NCBI RefSeq assembly: GCF_001641265.1
Contig: NW_020167528.1
Coordinates: 124,001 to 188,000 of the forward strand
Direction of reading: 5' to 3'
DNA length: 64,000 nt
From: Pseudogymnoascus destructans
Taxonomy: Eukaryota; Ascomycota; Leotiomycetes; Thelebolales; Thelebolaceae
Below the pieces are notes generated by a model. The model was not told the DNA's origin and did no database searches. It saw only the letters and a list, made by a program, of their open reading frames with translations. Position numbers and translations under genes: made by a program. Of the stretch, positions 18,928 through 28,302 are shown piece by piece. How positions within the stretch are numbered: position 1 is the first letter of the stretch; each line of letters opens with the position of its first letter.

Positions 18928-20487
18928 ATGTCGAAGCCCACGATTACTCTCAAGATCGGTGGCGGTTCCACCCCAGCATTCAACCTCACAGGAAGGAGCT
19001 CTTCGACAGCGGGCACTCCGACTCCTGGCAGTGCCGCCCCAAAGATCAGGCTTAATATGAGCAATGGATCAAAACCAACGACCCCCAACGAGATCGTAGT
19101 CAAGCCACTACCTAAAACCAAGGCTGGGCGAGCATCCAAACCTTCTGCCAAAGCTGCAGCGAACAAGAATGGCAAACGTATAAAAGACGAATCCGACGAT
19201 GGAGATGAACACAAATCACGCTCTGTAGCAGAGGGAGCGCCGAAGAAGCTGAAGCTGAGCCTGGGAGGGCCAAAGGCTCCAACCGTTTTAAAAGCAAAAT
19301 TCAAAGGCAAGCCGCCAAAGAGACCGCTTGGAGAAGGCTATGACTCCGAGGCCAGCGACAGAGAAGAAGACCCCCTTGTGGTGGAAGAATTCATACTACG
19401 CATGATACCTGGACCAGACTGCGACTATGTTCGAGAAGCGATCCAGGAGAAGACTATTGGCGTACCACGACACCAAAACGGGGCAGACATCCAGATGAAA
19501 TTCATACACACAGAAGGGCGTCGCGCGATCGTAACGGTACGCAAGCATCACTACGCAGCGACCCTAGTCGACCTACCTTGTGTTATTGAGGGCATGAAAA
19601 GTTGGGACAAGAGAGGGTGGTGGAAATCAGCAGACATCTGCCAAATGCTTTTGGTCTTTGCGCCAATAAAGACGGAGGCGGAGGCGGCAACGATAGAACT
19701 ACCAAAGATTGTTGATCCTCACACTTTCCAATATCCCCATGGATTAACGCCTCCGATGCACTTTGCCCGCAAGCGCCGGTTCAGGAAGCGCATCAGCAGG
19801 ACAGCCATTGAAGCCGTGGAAGACGCCGTTGAAAAGCTCTTAGAGGCTGATCTGAAGGCTGAGAGTATCAGGCATGAGCTCATTGAACCCGAAGTTCGGA
19901 GCCGACAAGGGAGCCGTTCATTTAGAAGCCCACTCGCCTACGAGGAGGAGGAAGGATATTCCGAAGACGAGGATGCAGATGGAGATATTGATGATGGCAC
20001 TGCGTATTACGGTCATATCAATGGCAATAGCATGCATAAACAAGAAGAGGGAGAGGAACATGACCTTGATGCTGACCTTGAGGCTGATTTGGAAGCTGCT
20101 TTCGAGGCCGACTTTGATATCGGAACACCCGCATCCAACGCCATCGCTGAGACACCGATTGCAACGATTACAAGTGGCACGCCGGATGCAAGCGGCAATG
20201 TGAATGGAGACAGCGGTGAAGAGTCGTCTGATGCTAGCGTTGAAGACGACGAGGCAGACGGTGGCTCTGGCGACGAGATCGACGATGACGAGCGTGCCAG
20301 ATTGGCCCAGCTCCAAGGTGCCAAAGAAGATATTGACGAAATGGAGAAGCAACTGGCAAGCCTGCAGGCATCATGGGAGATGCAGGTCAATCCGATCCTG
20401 AAAACGAGAATTAAGGGGAATATCGAGAAGGTCAAGGCTGAATTACAGCTCAAGAAATCTGCAATTGGCGAAGGGGACGAGGATTAG
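18928..20487 (+). CDS. TAF7: TAF7, TFIID subunit (TAFII55 domain)
   Basis: Single exon of 519 codons. Basic, Ser/Lys-rich N-terminus (MSKPTITLKIGGG) to about residue 140, then the TAFII55 N-terminal domain at ~147-310 (PLVVEEFILRMIPG, HYAATLVDLPCVIEGMKSWD, DICQMLLV, YPHGLTPPMHFARKRRFRKR). A strongly acidic stretch follows (~330-450), and a coiled-coil-like C-terminus (EDIDEMEKQLASLQASWEMQ). TAF7 binds TAF1 within TFIID and modulates its activity during RNA polymerase II initiation. The layout matches fungal TAF7. Its 3' end converges on mL54. Confidence 0.95.
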   Translation: MSKPTITLKIGGGSTPAFNLTGRSSSTAGTPTPGSAAPKIRLNMSNGSKPTTPNEIVVKPLPKTKAGRASKPSAKAAANKNGKRIKDESDDGDEHKSRSVAEGAPKKLKLSLGGPKAPTVLKAKFKGKPPKRPLGEGYDSEASDREEDPLVVEEFILRMIPGPDCDYVREAIQEKTIGVPRHQNGADIQMKFIHTEGRRAIVTVRKHHYAATLVDLPCVIEGMKSWDKRGWWKSADICQMLLVFAPIKTEAEAATIELPKIVDPHTFQYPHGLTPPMHFARKRRFRKRISRTAIEAVEDAVEKLLEADLKAESIRHELIEPEVRSRQGSRSFRSPLAYEEEEGYSEDEDADGDIDDGTAYYGHINGNSMHKQEEGEEHDLDADLEADLEAAFEADFDIGTPASNAIAETPIATITSGTPDASGNVNGDSGEESSDASVEDDEADGGSGDEIDDDERARLAQLQGAKEDIDEMEKQLASLQASWEMQVNPILKTRIKGNIEKVKAELQLKKSAIGEGDED

Positions 20488-20792
20488 GTTCGGCTCGTAA
20501 AGGGCATGTATAGTGGAAGCCGGCGTTATCAATACCTTGGGAGGCTGGATTCTGATATTTGGCAATGGGCGTAATGGACTAGTTGGTTAAAAACCGAGAG
20601 TATCCTGGTGACTACAGCATTTTATATGTAGCAAGGGGCACAGAAACACAGTAACAAATTCAATCCCGAACATATAATAGTCCAGATGTACCTGCAGTGA
20701 TATGCGCTTTCTTAATTCTGATGTATCCTGTGTAACCCTCGAAATATACAACACAAAAATCCCCCGGATGTTGTTACAGCCAAGTCCATTGA
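20488..20792. other. convergent 3' region of TAF7 and mL54
   Basis: 305 bp between two stop codons. It must contain both transcript ends. No gene seen. Confidence 0.5.
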
Positions 20793-21460
20793 CTAGTTCA
20801 TGCCCTTCAAGAAGTTCGTCTCCTTGATCTTCGCCCTCCTCTCTCCCCTCATCGCCTTCGTCAGCTCGTCTCTCTTCGCTACAGCATCCAAAGCACCCTC
20901 GACGCTACCCTGCTCGTTGGACGGCAGATCAATTGTCTGCTGCTGCAACGGGACCTTTGGAATGAGAGATTCGGTGTCGCCAGACGCGATCAGGCGGGCT
21001 TCGAGCTTCCGTTGCCTCTTCGCCACTAAACGACGGGTCTTTTTGGATTTAGCTGTAAAGATTGGGAGTTAGCTCAATAACATCGTATGGGAGTCCACTG
21101 TGGCATAGACATACAGAACTCATCTCCCTCAACCTCGTCTCTGGCGTTGCCCGTCTTGTCCATGTCTAAGCACTTCCACAGCCACTCTGGGTACTCCTCC
21201 TCAGCGAGTGCCGTAAGATCATCTCTGCCCTTTAAATAGTTTAACCCCTTCAATATCATCCCGGCCGGCGCGGCGGATACCGGTAGGGGGGCTTTTGCCT
21301 TTGGCTTAGGAGGTAGAGGTGTCGAGATTGTTGGTCCCGTAGAGGTTGCTGGGGCCGCTGGTAAGGCGCTGGGCGCAGAATTCGTAAGGGAACGGAGAAA
21401 CGTGTGCTGTATACGCTGTGGTAGAGCTGACGCCCTGTGGAGGCAGCGGCTACAAATCAT
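20793..21460 (-). CDS. MRPL37: mitochondrial large-subunit ribosomal protein mL54
   Basis: Two exons, 21460-21115 and 21052-20793, with a 62-bp GT-AG intron, give about 201 residues. The N-terminus (MICSRCLHRASALPQRIQHTFLRSL) is basic and lacks acidic residues, as expected of a mitochondrial targeting sequence. The L54 signature follows at ~75-105 (AGMILKGLNYLKGRDDLTALAEEEYPEWLWKCLD, shown here as two overlapping blocks: ILKGLNYLKG and EEEYPEWLWKCL). The C-terminal half is charged and helical (RRLVAKRQRKLEARL). The yeast homologue is MRPL37. The protein is a structural part of the mitoribosome large subunit. Confidence 0.9.
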
Positions 21461-21855
21461 GGTGATGTCGTTTGGCTGGTGGAATTCCCATGCGATGGAC
21501 GAGACCTGTAGAATTATTGGGATAAAAGTTTATTGCGGTTACCAAAGTAAACCAAAGGCGCAATATCAAAAGCCGAGGACTACCAGTCCATAACGATCAT
21601 CTTACGATTGGATTCGCAACAGGTCACTCATTCATACATTTTGCAGTGCGTTAATTCGAGAATTGATTTCATTTTGTACATTTCGTACTATATACAACTG
21701 GAGAGATTCTCACATCAGTTTACGGCCCCAAGATGCCCGCACGCACACAACCACCCACCCTTCACTGTATCATTCCCCTCCTTTGCCATTGACTTTGCCT
21801 CATTGATAGGCCATAACTCCCCGCATGCCCGTACTCGATACGTCCCCGTCTCCAT

Positions 21856-22262
21856 TTATTTCTCGGGGATGTAGTTTTGCTGCTGGAACAAGTAACCGCG
21901 GACCTTGGACTCTTTGAGCAGCTCGAAATATCTCTCTGCAATGTCCAATTAGTTTCCGTATCCCAAACGAACATATATTTAGAGCCACAACAAAAAAACA
22001 GAGTCAAAGGGATGGGGTTCCGGGCATCCTCACCTCTTAACGCTCCGCACTTCTCGAGGTGGTTGACTCCCTCGCGGTAGTAGCACTTGCCCATCTCCTC
22101 TCTGACGAGACGTGCCATCATACTCCTAACCCACTGCTCGCGCAGAATTGCGTCCTGTGCTTGCTTCAATCGCTGCGTGTCATCATAGTCGACACCGTCG
22201 AAGCTCGCTGGGACCGTTGGCTTCTTGGCCAGGAACGCGACTGACTCTGGAGTGGGCGCCAT
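21856..22262 (-). CDS. NADH dehydrogenase (complex I) ~12-kDa accessory subunit
   Basis: Two exons, 22262-22034 and 21935-21856, with a 98-bp GT-AG intron, give 102 residues. The sequence MAPTPESVAFLAKKPTVPAS, with REEMGKCYYREGVNHLEKC further on, resembles the fungal 12-kDa complex I subunit related to NDUFB10/PDSW. The Cys-x(11)-Cys pair in CYYREGVNHLEKC is compatible with a disulfide-bonded intermembrane-space protein. It would be a peripheral membrane-arm accessory subunit. The start at MAPTPES is chosen by likeness to the family; an extra upstream exon is possible because the frame stays open upstream. The exact subunit name is uncertain. Confidence 0.75.
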
Positions 22263-22396
22263 TGGAGGTGGATCAGGGTGCGCAAAGCAAGGCGGTTGGT
22301 AGAGGCGAGGCGATTGCGAATCCGAGATGTCGACTGCGGCAATTGTTCCCAGGGCTTCACCGTTGGTCGAGCTGTTTAGATAGATAATTGAAGCTC

Positions 22397-22567
22397 TCAC
22401 CACTTCCGAGTTGTGAGGTCGGTCACGTCGATAATGCGCTTGGCCCAATACAGACTAGCGTATCCACTGACCGCCAAGAGCCCTGCGGCAGAAAACCTGC
22501 CCGCATAAATTTCTGTTATCGAGGCGCTAATAGATTTTTCTAATAGACCCGTGAACCCGCCCGCCAT
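22397..22567 (-). CDS. small single-span membrane protein or 5' exon, unrecognised
   Basis: 57-codon frame starting MAGGFTGLLEKSISASITEI with one hydrophobic span (FSAAGLLAVSGYASLYW) and a basic flank. It ends at a TGA overlapping a possible donor (AAGTG|GTGAGA), so it may be the first exon of a gene that continues left, perhaps joined to the complex I gene, or a complete small mitochondrial-type membrane protein. It is divergent from the nucleolin-like gene, 122 bp away. I do not recognise the family. Confidence 0.45.
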   Translation of the reverse strand: MAGGFTGLLEKSISASITEIYAGRFSAAGLLAVSGYASLYWAKRIIDVTDLTTRKW

Positions 22568-22689
22568 CTTTTTTCTATCCGAGTACAAATACCAGACCGC
22601 TACCACCTTTCCTCTCAACCACCCTTTCCATCCTTCACAAATTCTCTCTTCTCCCCTAATCACCCTTCATCCTACACAAATCAAACAAA

Positions 22690-24187
22690 ATGGGAAAATC
22701 AAAGGATACCAAGACCAGCAAGGTCAAGGCTCAGGTAAATACAACTCTCAAATTGTTCAATCTGGATCAATCACTAAACCATCACAGGCACCAGTTGTCA
22801 GCAAGAAGTCTGCTAAGGAGGTTGTCGCAAAGGCTGCCCCTTCCAAGAAGTCCAAGAAGGCCGCACCACCATCTGAGTCTTCCGACTCCGACTCCGAGTC
22901 CGCAGAGTCCGCCGCCAGCTCCGAGTCCGAGTCCGAGGCTGAGGTCGAGGTCGAGAAGACCAACGGCGCTGCCAAGAAAGAGGTAGCTACCTCTGATTCC
23001 TCTGACTCATCCAGCGAAAGCGAGGATGGTTCATCTGATTCTGATTCTGATGATTCCAAGCCCGCCGCCGCCACCGAGGAGAGCGACAGCGACGATTCGT
23101 CCGACAGCGAGGAGGAGGCCGCCCCTGCTAAGGATGCCAAGGTCGCAAAGGCAACTGTAAGTCTTCTCAGTCTAATTTATAGTAGACCCAAGCTGATCAA
23201 TGTAGTCTGGTTCCGATTCTTCCGATAGCGACGAGGAAGACTCTGACGACTCTGAGGAGGAGGAGAGCACCGAGGAGGCCGCCCCATCCAAGAAGCGCAA
23301 GGCTGACGATGAGGAGGAGACCGCCGCCAAGAAGTCCAAGACTGAGGTCGAGGATACCGGATCCAAGAACCTGTTCGTTGGTAACCTGAGCTGGAACATT
23401 GACGACGAGTGGTTGTACCGCGAGTTCGAGGAGTTCGGTGAGATCACTGGCGCTCGCGTCATCTCTGACCGCGAGTCTGGCCGCTCCAAGGGTTTCGGTT
23501 ACGTTGAGTTTGCCAACTCCGCCGATGCCGCCGCTGCCCTCAAGGCCAAGAAGGGTGCTCTCATCGATGGTCGCGAGGCCAACGTTGACTTCTCCACTCC
23601 CCGTGACAACGCAGCACCAAAGGACCGCGCCAACGCTCGCGCCCAGACCTACGGTGATGCCAAGAACCCAGAGTCCGACACCCTTTTCGTCGGCAACATC
23701 TCCTTCGAGGCCAACGAGGACATGCTCGGCGAGGCTTTCGGTGCCCACGGCACTGTCGTGAACGTCAGACTCCCAACTGATATGTAAGTTATATCACCTG
23801 CACAAAAAAAGTACTCCCCACTAATATTTTATCAGGGACTCTGGCAACCCGAAGGGCTTCGGATACATCACCTTCTCTTCGGTTGAGGACGCCAAGAACG
23901 CCATGGAGAACATGATGGGTGCTGATGTCGGTGGACGCCCAGTTCGCCTCGATTACGCTACCCCCCGCCCAGAACGTGATGCCGGTGGTGGCCGTGGTGG
24001 TGGACGCGGCGGTGGCCGTGGTGGACGCGGTGGCTTCGGTGACCGTGGCGGACGCGGTGGTGGACGTGGCGGTGGACGCGGTGGCTTCGGCGACCGTGGT
24101 GGACGCGGTGGACGTGGCGGCGGTCGTGGTGGCAGCACCAACCGTGGCGGCTTCGGCGACTTCGCTGGCAAGAAGCAGACCTTTTAA
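22690..24187 (+). CDS. NSR1: nucleolin-like rRNA-processing protein (NSR1/gar2 type)
   Basis: Four exons: 22690-22734, 22788-23156, 23206-23783 and 23836-24187, all with GT-AG introns of 49-53 bp, give 447 residues. Lys/Ala-rich N-terminus, then long Ser/Asp/Glu runs (~35-185) typical of nucleolin-family phosphorylated acidic regions. RRM1 is at ~191-268 (KNLFVGNLSWNID, KGFGYVEF) and RRM2 at ~295-372 (DTLFVGNISFEAN, KGFGYITF), with an RGG/GGRG-rich tail from ~380 to the end. Such proteins act in nucleolar pre-rRNA processing and small-subunit assembly. The architecture matches S. cerevisiae Nsr1 and S. pombe Gar2. Confidence 0.93.
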
Positions 24188-24757
24188 ATGTCGGTTTGCT
24201 TGGGATAATGCACATAATTGCCGCACAGGACTGAGGGCTCCTTTTGAGATACTTCTGACACGTTGGCTTGTGGTTCGTTGGCTCTGTGGGTTGTCCGCTC
24301 TAGACTTATACTCCCTTATGGGAGCTGTGGCTTTGAGATCAAGCTTCTTCGGATGTGACACCAGTGGCTTTTGACATGACAATGACGGCTGTTCCTAGTT
24401 GGCTTTTGTGGGCATTTGACCAGAAAACGTGGGCTTTTGAATACTACGAAGTCGAGACGAACATTCTTATGTCCCCGTTCTGGGGACATCTTGAATGGGA
24501 TCGAGCTTCCTGTGGGCTTATTGAGGGCTATTCCAAAAAGTTTTACTGTGGCGTGGACGGTTCCCAAAGTTTCTGGCTAGTCGCCAGTGGCGTTCTCTTG
24601 TTTAGGGTTAGGGTTAGGGTTGACAGCAGCTTTGTGACGTTGGGGAAGTGTGGGTCATGGGCGCCGATGGCCGGAGTCAGTATGAGGAGAGAGGTCAGCG
24701 ATGACAAAAGCGCAGTTTAAGCGCTAGTTGCGGTGGGTATTAGAGCGATTCAGCAGG
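24188..24757. other. intergenic, gene/transposon boundary
   Basis: 3' region of the nucleolin-like gene and then unannotated sequence. No gene accepted. It holds the telomere-like motif listed separately. Confidence 0.5.
24601..24621 (+). repeat. short interstitial TTAGGG motif
   Basis: Reads TTTAGGG TTAGGG TTAGGG TT: three consecutive telomere-type units. TTAGGG is the telomere repeat of most filamentous ascomycetes. Too short to be a telomere, and chance or transcription-factor use is possible. Confidence 0.8.
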
Positions 24758-24997
24758 TGTTAGACACCTCATTCGACGTCCTGTATGTAGTTAGTGTAGA
24801 CAATTTGACCAGGAACCCTGTATAAACCCTGTACAAACCCTGCTCACCGTGAACCCCACTATTTCCTAAATAGGAAGTAAGACTGTCAGCGTCAGACAGT
24901 TATCTGTTCAAGGCTAACAGCCAGCCAGATTCCTATTGTAGTTAGAATATAAAGTAATCACCTTGGATAGACGTCATGTAATTGTAAGGCGAATACA
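24758..24997 (+). mobile_element. possible LTR of a further family
   Basis: 240-bp stretch beginning TGTTAGACACC and ending GCGAATACA, with a TATAAA-like region and ACCCTGTAYAAA repeated three times. The start resembles Ty1/copia LTRs. The flanking 5-mers GCAGG and GTAGT match at only three positions and no second copy is in the window, so this is tentative. Confidence 0.35.
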
Positions 24998-25006
24998 GTA
25001 GTATAG

Positions 25007-25859
25007 TGTTACGGCTACGGTAACGTGACGTCATGGTTACAGGACCTAGTAACGTGACGTGTGAGTCACAGGGGGCTAGCGGGGTAGGCTGCCATGTGAC
25101 GGGGCTAATGGATAGTTGCAGAAACTAGTGGATATTGGAAAGTTGAGCCATGAACTATCCTGAATATCTAGCTATCCGCTGTAACGCTGACTTCTAAACG
25201 ATAGAAGACACAGAGGTTCTCTTGCGTAAAGGTTTACTTATCAGAGGAGGCAGGGGATCAGACACAAAGGCTTCAAGTAACACGTTACTAGTATATAACA
25301 AATACTGTATTGAGTTGAGCACGAAGCTCCTATCTAAGGAAATACTATCTACTTATATAGTGGCGTCGTGCCTAGTGGACTCTTGGGAACTCACTCGAGT
25401 CCTCGGAGTCCTGGACTCTTAGGACTCTTCTCATCATCCTGCGAGTCCATCACGTGCCTAGTGGACTCCTGGGAACTCACTCGAGTCCTCGGAGTCCTGG
25501 ACTCTTAGGACTCTTCTCATCCTCCTGCGACTTTCGGAACTACTATTCCCCGCTGCCCCTCCAGGTACCAGGGCCGGTCTCATGCGACCTCCCTCCTTCC
25601 TGTCCTGTAGTTGGCCAGCCTTCTTGTTCCGTCGTAACATCCGCCAACTATCCAAATTACCCATAAGGCACAACGCCACTATATAAGTAGATAGTATTTC
25701 CTTAGATAGGAGCTTTGTGCTCAACTCAATATAGTATTCTTTACAATACTGTAACGTGTTACTTGGAAAGCCTTTGTGTCTAATCCCCTGCCTTCTCTGT
25801 CAAGTCAACCTTATGCAAGAAACCTCTGTGTCTTCTATCGTTTAGAAGTCAGCATTACA
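25007..25859 (-). mobile_element. LTR family D (copy D2), minus, split by LTR-C1
   Basis: LTR-D in reverse orientation from TGTTACGGCTACGG to AGTCAGCATTACA, in two parts (25007-25179 and 25640-25859). The uninterrupted sequence is seen in copy D1 around 4900-4940. The outer flanks do not match, and the right flank is a truncated PIF/Harbinger-type fragment. Confidence 0.88.
25180..25639 (+). mobile_element. solo LTR, family C (copy C1), TSD TCCGC
   Basis: 460-bp repeat from TGTAACGCTGACTTC to TTCCGTCGTAACA. TCCGC stands at 25175-25179 and 25640-25644. It inserted into LTR-D2, a related LTR that shares its first ~185 bp. It has a tandem pair of ~84-bp units rich in GAGTCC/GGACTC, the second slightly shortened relative to the other LTR-C copies. 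Confidence 0.94.
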
Positions 25860-26061
25860 CCGTCAACAAACCCCCATATTTGACCACACCCACCACTGTC
25901 TTCAATCGCTTCTTCAAATTGTAACAGCTTCTTGTATGTAAGGTATGGGTGCCACTCAAGTACAGCCTCAAACTCGTGTACTAAGTGGCTCATTACGTCG
26001 TTGAAAACTGTAGAGAGCCATGCTGGCGACTGCCCAAAAAGATCAGCGCAGGTTGACCAAC
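25860..26061 (-). pseudogene. PIF/Harbinger-type transposase fragment
   Basis: Minus-strand frame of about 66 codons (FGQSPAWLSTVFNDVMSHL ... CGQIWGFVDG) with no stop. The pattern of an HTH-like region leading to IWGFVDG(T) matches the start of the DDE domain in PIF/Harbinger (DDE_Tnp_4) transposases, where the Asp of FVDG is catalytic. Both sides are cut by LTRs (D2 and B2), so only this piece remains. Confidence 0.65.
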
Positions 26062-26332
26062 TGTAAGGACACAGGGCACCCAGCTCACAGTAATAGCATA
26101 TGAGAGTGCGAGTCAGAGGCTAAACAGATGCTATCCTATAGGTCTACTACGAAGGATACAAAAAAGATGAAGGGGGAACCCCGTTGAGTCTGTTTCCTTA
26201 AGTATCCAAAACGGGCCCGACTTGGTTATCCCACCTAGCCCTGAACCTTCCACCGCAACAGGTCTGCATCGACCCTGAACCCTACACCCTTACCGTCCCC
26301 CACTATAGTGTAACTCGCTATGTGCTCCTCTG
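26062..26332 (+). mobile_element. LTR family B (copy B2), 3' end replaced by LTR-A5
   Basis: Matches LTR-B1 from its first base (TGTAAGGACAC) to about base 271, then LTR-A5 begins. The missing 3' part is not found after LTR-A5, so the junction involved deletion or recombination. Confidence 0.88.
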
Positions 26333-27275
26333 TGTAATGGTGGGTGCACCAGATGTGAGAATCTAGCCACCAAAGGAAGGGATGAATTTACTAAGACAAC
26401 ACACTGTCTTAGGAAACAGAGCCAAAGGGTTGTAGCTTAGACTATTCCACAACGCAGCAATCAGGTGTGTGATGTAGTGAAGTGGTTCAGACAAGTTGCA
26501 ACAAATGTTGAGTCTGGGAACTCAGGGGTAAGTCAGAGGTTAACACCTCACTGACTTTTCAGAAACAACGGAGTAACAAGATCAATGCTTGGAAGCTTGG
26601 AAAAGACATGGAAGTATGTGATAGTCGATTTACTGTATTATCTGCTTGCCCTTTCTTAAGGAAAGGGCAATCCTATTTATGCTAAAGGAGTGTAGTTCTC
26701 TCATTTTCCAAGACTTTCCATGACTAACCAGGCTTGGTAACTGTAGTCGACGTAAGAGAATCCCATAGAACCATCTCTTAGGTTCATAGCCTATAGGAAG
26801 TAAAAGGAGGTCCAAGGTCAGAGTACCCCTATAGACAAATTATGTCATAGACAAATTATGTCATAGACAAATTATGTCATAGACAAATTATGTCATAACT
26901 TAACCAATCTTGTGGGTAACTAAAGAGCGATGATGTGTAATGAATCATAGAGGTTCGCAGGAGCTTTTAGAGCTATCGTTCATGCTCCTAGGCCTCTAGT
27001 TGGTAGAGATATGTCATGTGGTAGTATGAGTGATGTCATGTAATGAATCATAGAGGGTTGTAGAGATATGCTATGTGGTAATATTGGCCCAGTAACTAAG
27101 GAGCGATGACGTGTAATGAATCATAGATGGTTGTAGCAATCGTTGAGTAGTATTTCTCTTGTTGTTGGTGTGATAAGCCAAAATATGTATAGTGACTTGT
27201 AGGTTTGAGGAGGAGATTTCCAAGTTTGCTCTTGAGTTTGATAGCAAACTGAGTGCAACGAATGTCAGTATGACA
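26333..27275 (+). mobile_element. LTR family A (copy A5), no TSD
   Basis: Full LTR-A (TGTAATGG...ATGACA), 943 bp. It is longer than A1, partly because the 16-bp unit ATAGACAAATTATGTC is present four times at 26831-26894. Flanks CTCTG and ACATG do not match. It shares a GTTCGCAGGAGCTTTTAGAG variant with A2, so these two are closest relatives. Confidence 0.9.
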
Positions 27276-27419
27276 ACATGCTGCACAGTATATGCTCACA
27301 GTATATGCTCAAGCAAGAAGATAGTCATATACAACTTGGACCACAATGGACAACTCGATTTGTACACTGAAATTCACACCTCCTTCATCTTGTGAAAACT
27401 GCTTCACTATCTGCAGAAA

Positions 27420-27570
27420 GAAGAGCAGCAACAAGCAAAGATGATACCCTCGCATGGTTTTCTCTACTTCACGACTGTCTTACAAAATACAAAATCCATC
27501 ATGAAGATATTTGTAATTTCGATGAAACAGGATTTTGAATTGGCTGTTCTAAGAGTATCCCAGTCTCTCA
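27420..27570 (+). pseudogene. pogo-type transposase fragment
   Basis: A short plus-strand stretch encodes HHEDICNFDETGF followed by TGA (27536-27538) and IGCSKSIPVSQVG. This is the first catalytic motif of pogo-type DDE transposases, where Arg normally follows GF, so CGA to TGA is likely. The rest of the gene is not seen. Confidence 0.7.
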
Positions 27571-27678
27571 GGTTGGTGAGGACCACCCCCACCTTTTGTA
27601 GGGCCACCATATTGTATGGTTAGGCTCCTAGGAGGGGTTAGTAGTGTTACGATATCAAGTGCGCCTTGCAGCTCGAGT

Positions 27679-27995
27679 TGTCACGATGGTCATAGAGGTC
27701 ATCATGCCAGTCCAGGAAAAGTAATCTAGATTGAATCTAAAGAGAGAAGAAGAAGAAGAAGGAAGGAAGGTGAGGCTATTCCTCGTAACATACAGTTGTC
27801 TGCTTAGCTGTTGTAACCTTGGTGGCTAAGGCTACACCTGTAATCCCCATAACAACCGTAATAACCGTAATAACTGTAACAACCGTAACAACCGTAACAA
27901 CCGTAACAACTGTAACAACTGTAACAACCGTAACAACCATAACAACCGTAACAACTGTAACAAGCTGTGACAAGCTGTGAGCTGTAATCGTAACA
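27679..27995 (-). mobile_element. LTR family E (copy E3), 3' LTR of a chromovirus remnant
   Basis: Carries the GATTGAATCTAAAGAGAGAA core of family E and ends ...AATCGTAACA on the plus strand. Just outside, at 27996-28008, is a polypyrimidine run that is a polypurine tract on the minus strand, and then a chromodomain-encoding pol end, so this is the 3' LTR of a minus-strand element (GYP-4 here). It contains a 9-bp microsatellite. Confidence 0.82.
27850..27970. repeat. 9-bp tandem repeat inside LTR-E3
   Basis: About a dozen units of GTAACAACC with C/T and G/A changes (CCGTAACAA, CTGTAACAA, CCATAACAA). The other LTR-E copies have only one or two such units, so the array expanded in this copy. 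Confidence 0.9.
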
Positions 27996-27999
27996 CTTC

Positions 28000-28302
28000 C
28001 CCCCCCCTTAGTAAGATTGATCTCCTGATCAAGAGTAAGATCATCGTGGCTTCTGCAGGTATTTTCGGTGGAAAGCTTGTGTGAGTTCAGGTGCATTGTT
28101 AAAGTTTGTAGCAGGATACCAAGTGTTGTCTAGTGGGTGGTTCTTCCATGCTGCCATATAGAACAGCTTCTTCCGTAGGAGTTTAGAATCTAGGATTTCT
28201 TCAACTTCCCATTCAAGTTCATCTTCTATAATGATTGGCAGGGGTGGTTCATGGTGCTGGCCTTGTAAAGCATCATCTGAGTCAAGTCGTAAGAGGTTGC
28301 TA
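28000..28302 (-). pseudogene. gypsy integrase C-terminus with chromodomain (GYP-4)
   Basis: Minus-strand reading gives PLPIIIEDELEWEVEEILDS, then KLFYMAAWKNHPLDNTWYPA and a short tail: a chromodomain of the kind found at the end of chromovirus integrases. It is cut at its 5' side by LTR-B3 at 28303, so the rest of pol is lost. The following polypurine tract and LTR-E3 define the 3' end. Confidence 0.8.

Noticed and set aside
23953..24382. Pro/Arg-rich and Ala/Thr-rich minus-strand frames
   Set aside because: Shadows of the RGG repeat of the nucleolin-like gene on the other strand.
24355..24720. Plus-strand frame of 121 codons downstream of the nucleolin-like gene
   Set aside because: No motifs, contains the telomere-type repeat, and has no supporting neighbour; probably chance.
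3440..27275. Large inversion between LTR-A2 (minus) and LTR-A5 (plus)
   Set aside because: Swapping the flanks in silico by eye does not produce matching TSDs at either LTR, so a simple inversion is not supported.
27841..27980. Possible CRISPR-like array of short repeats
   Set aside because: Direct 9-bp units without spacers, in a eukaryotic LTR: a microsatellite.
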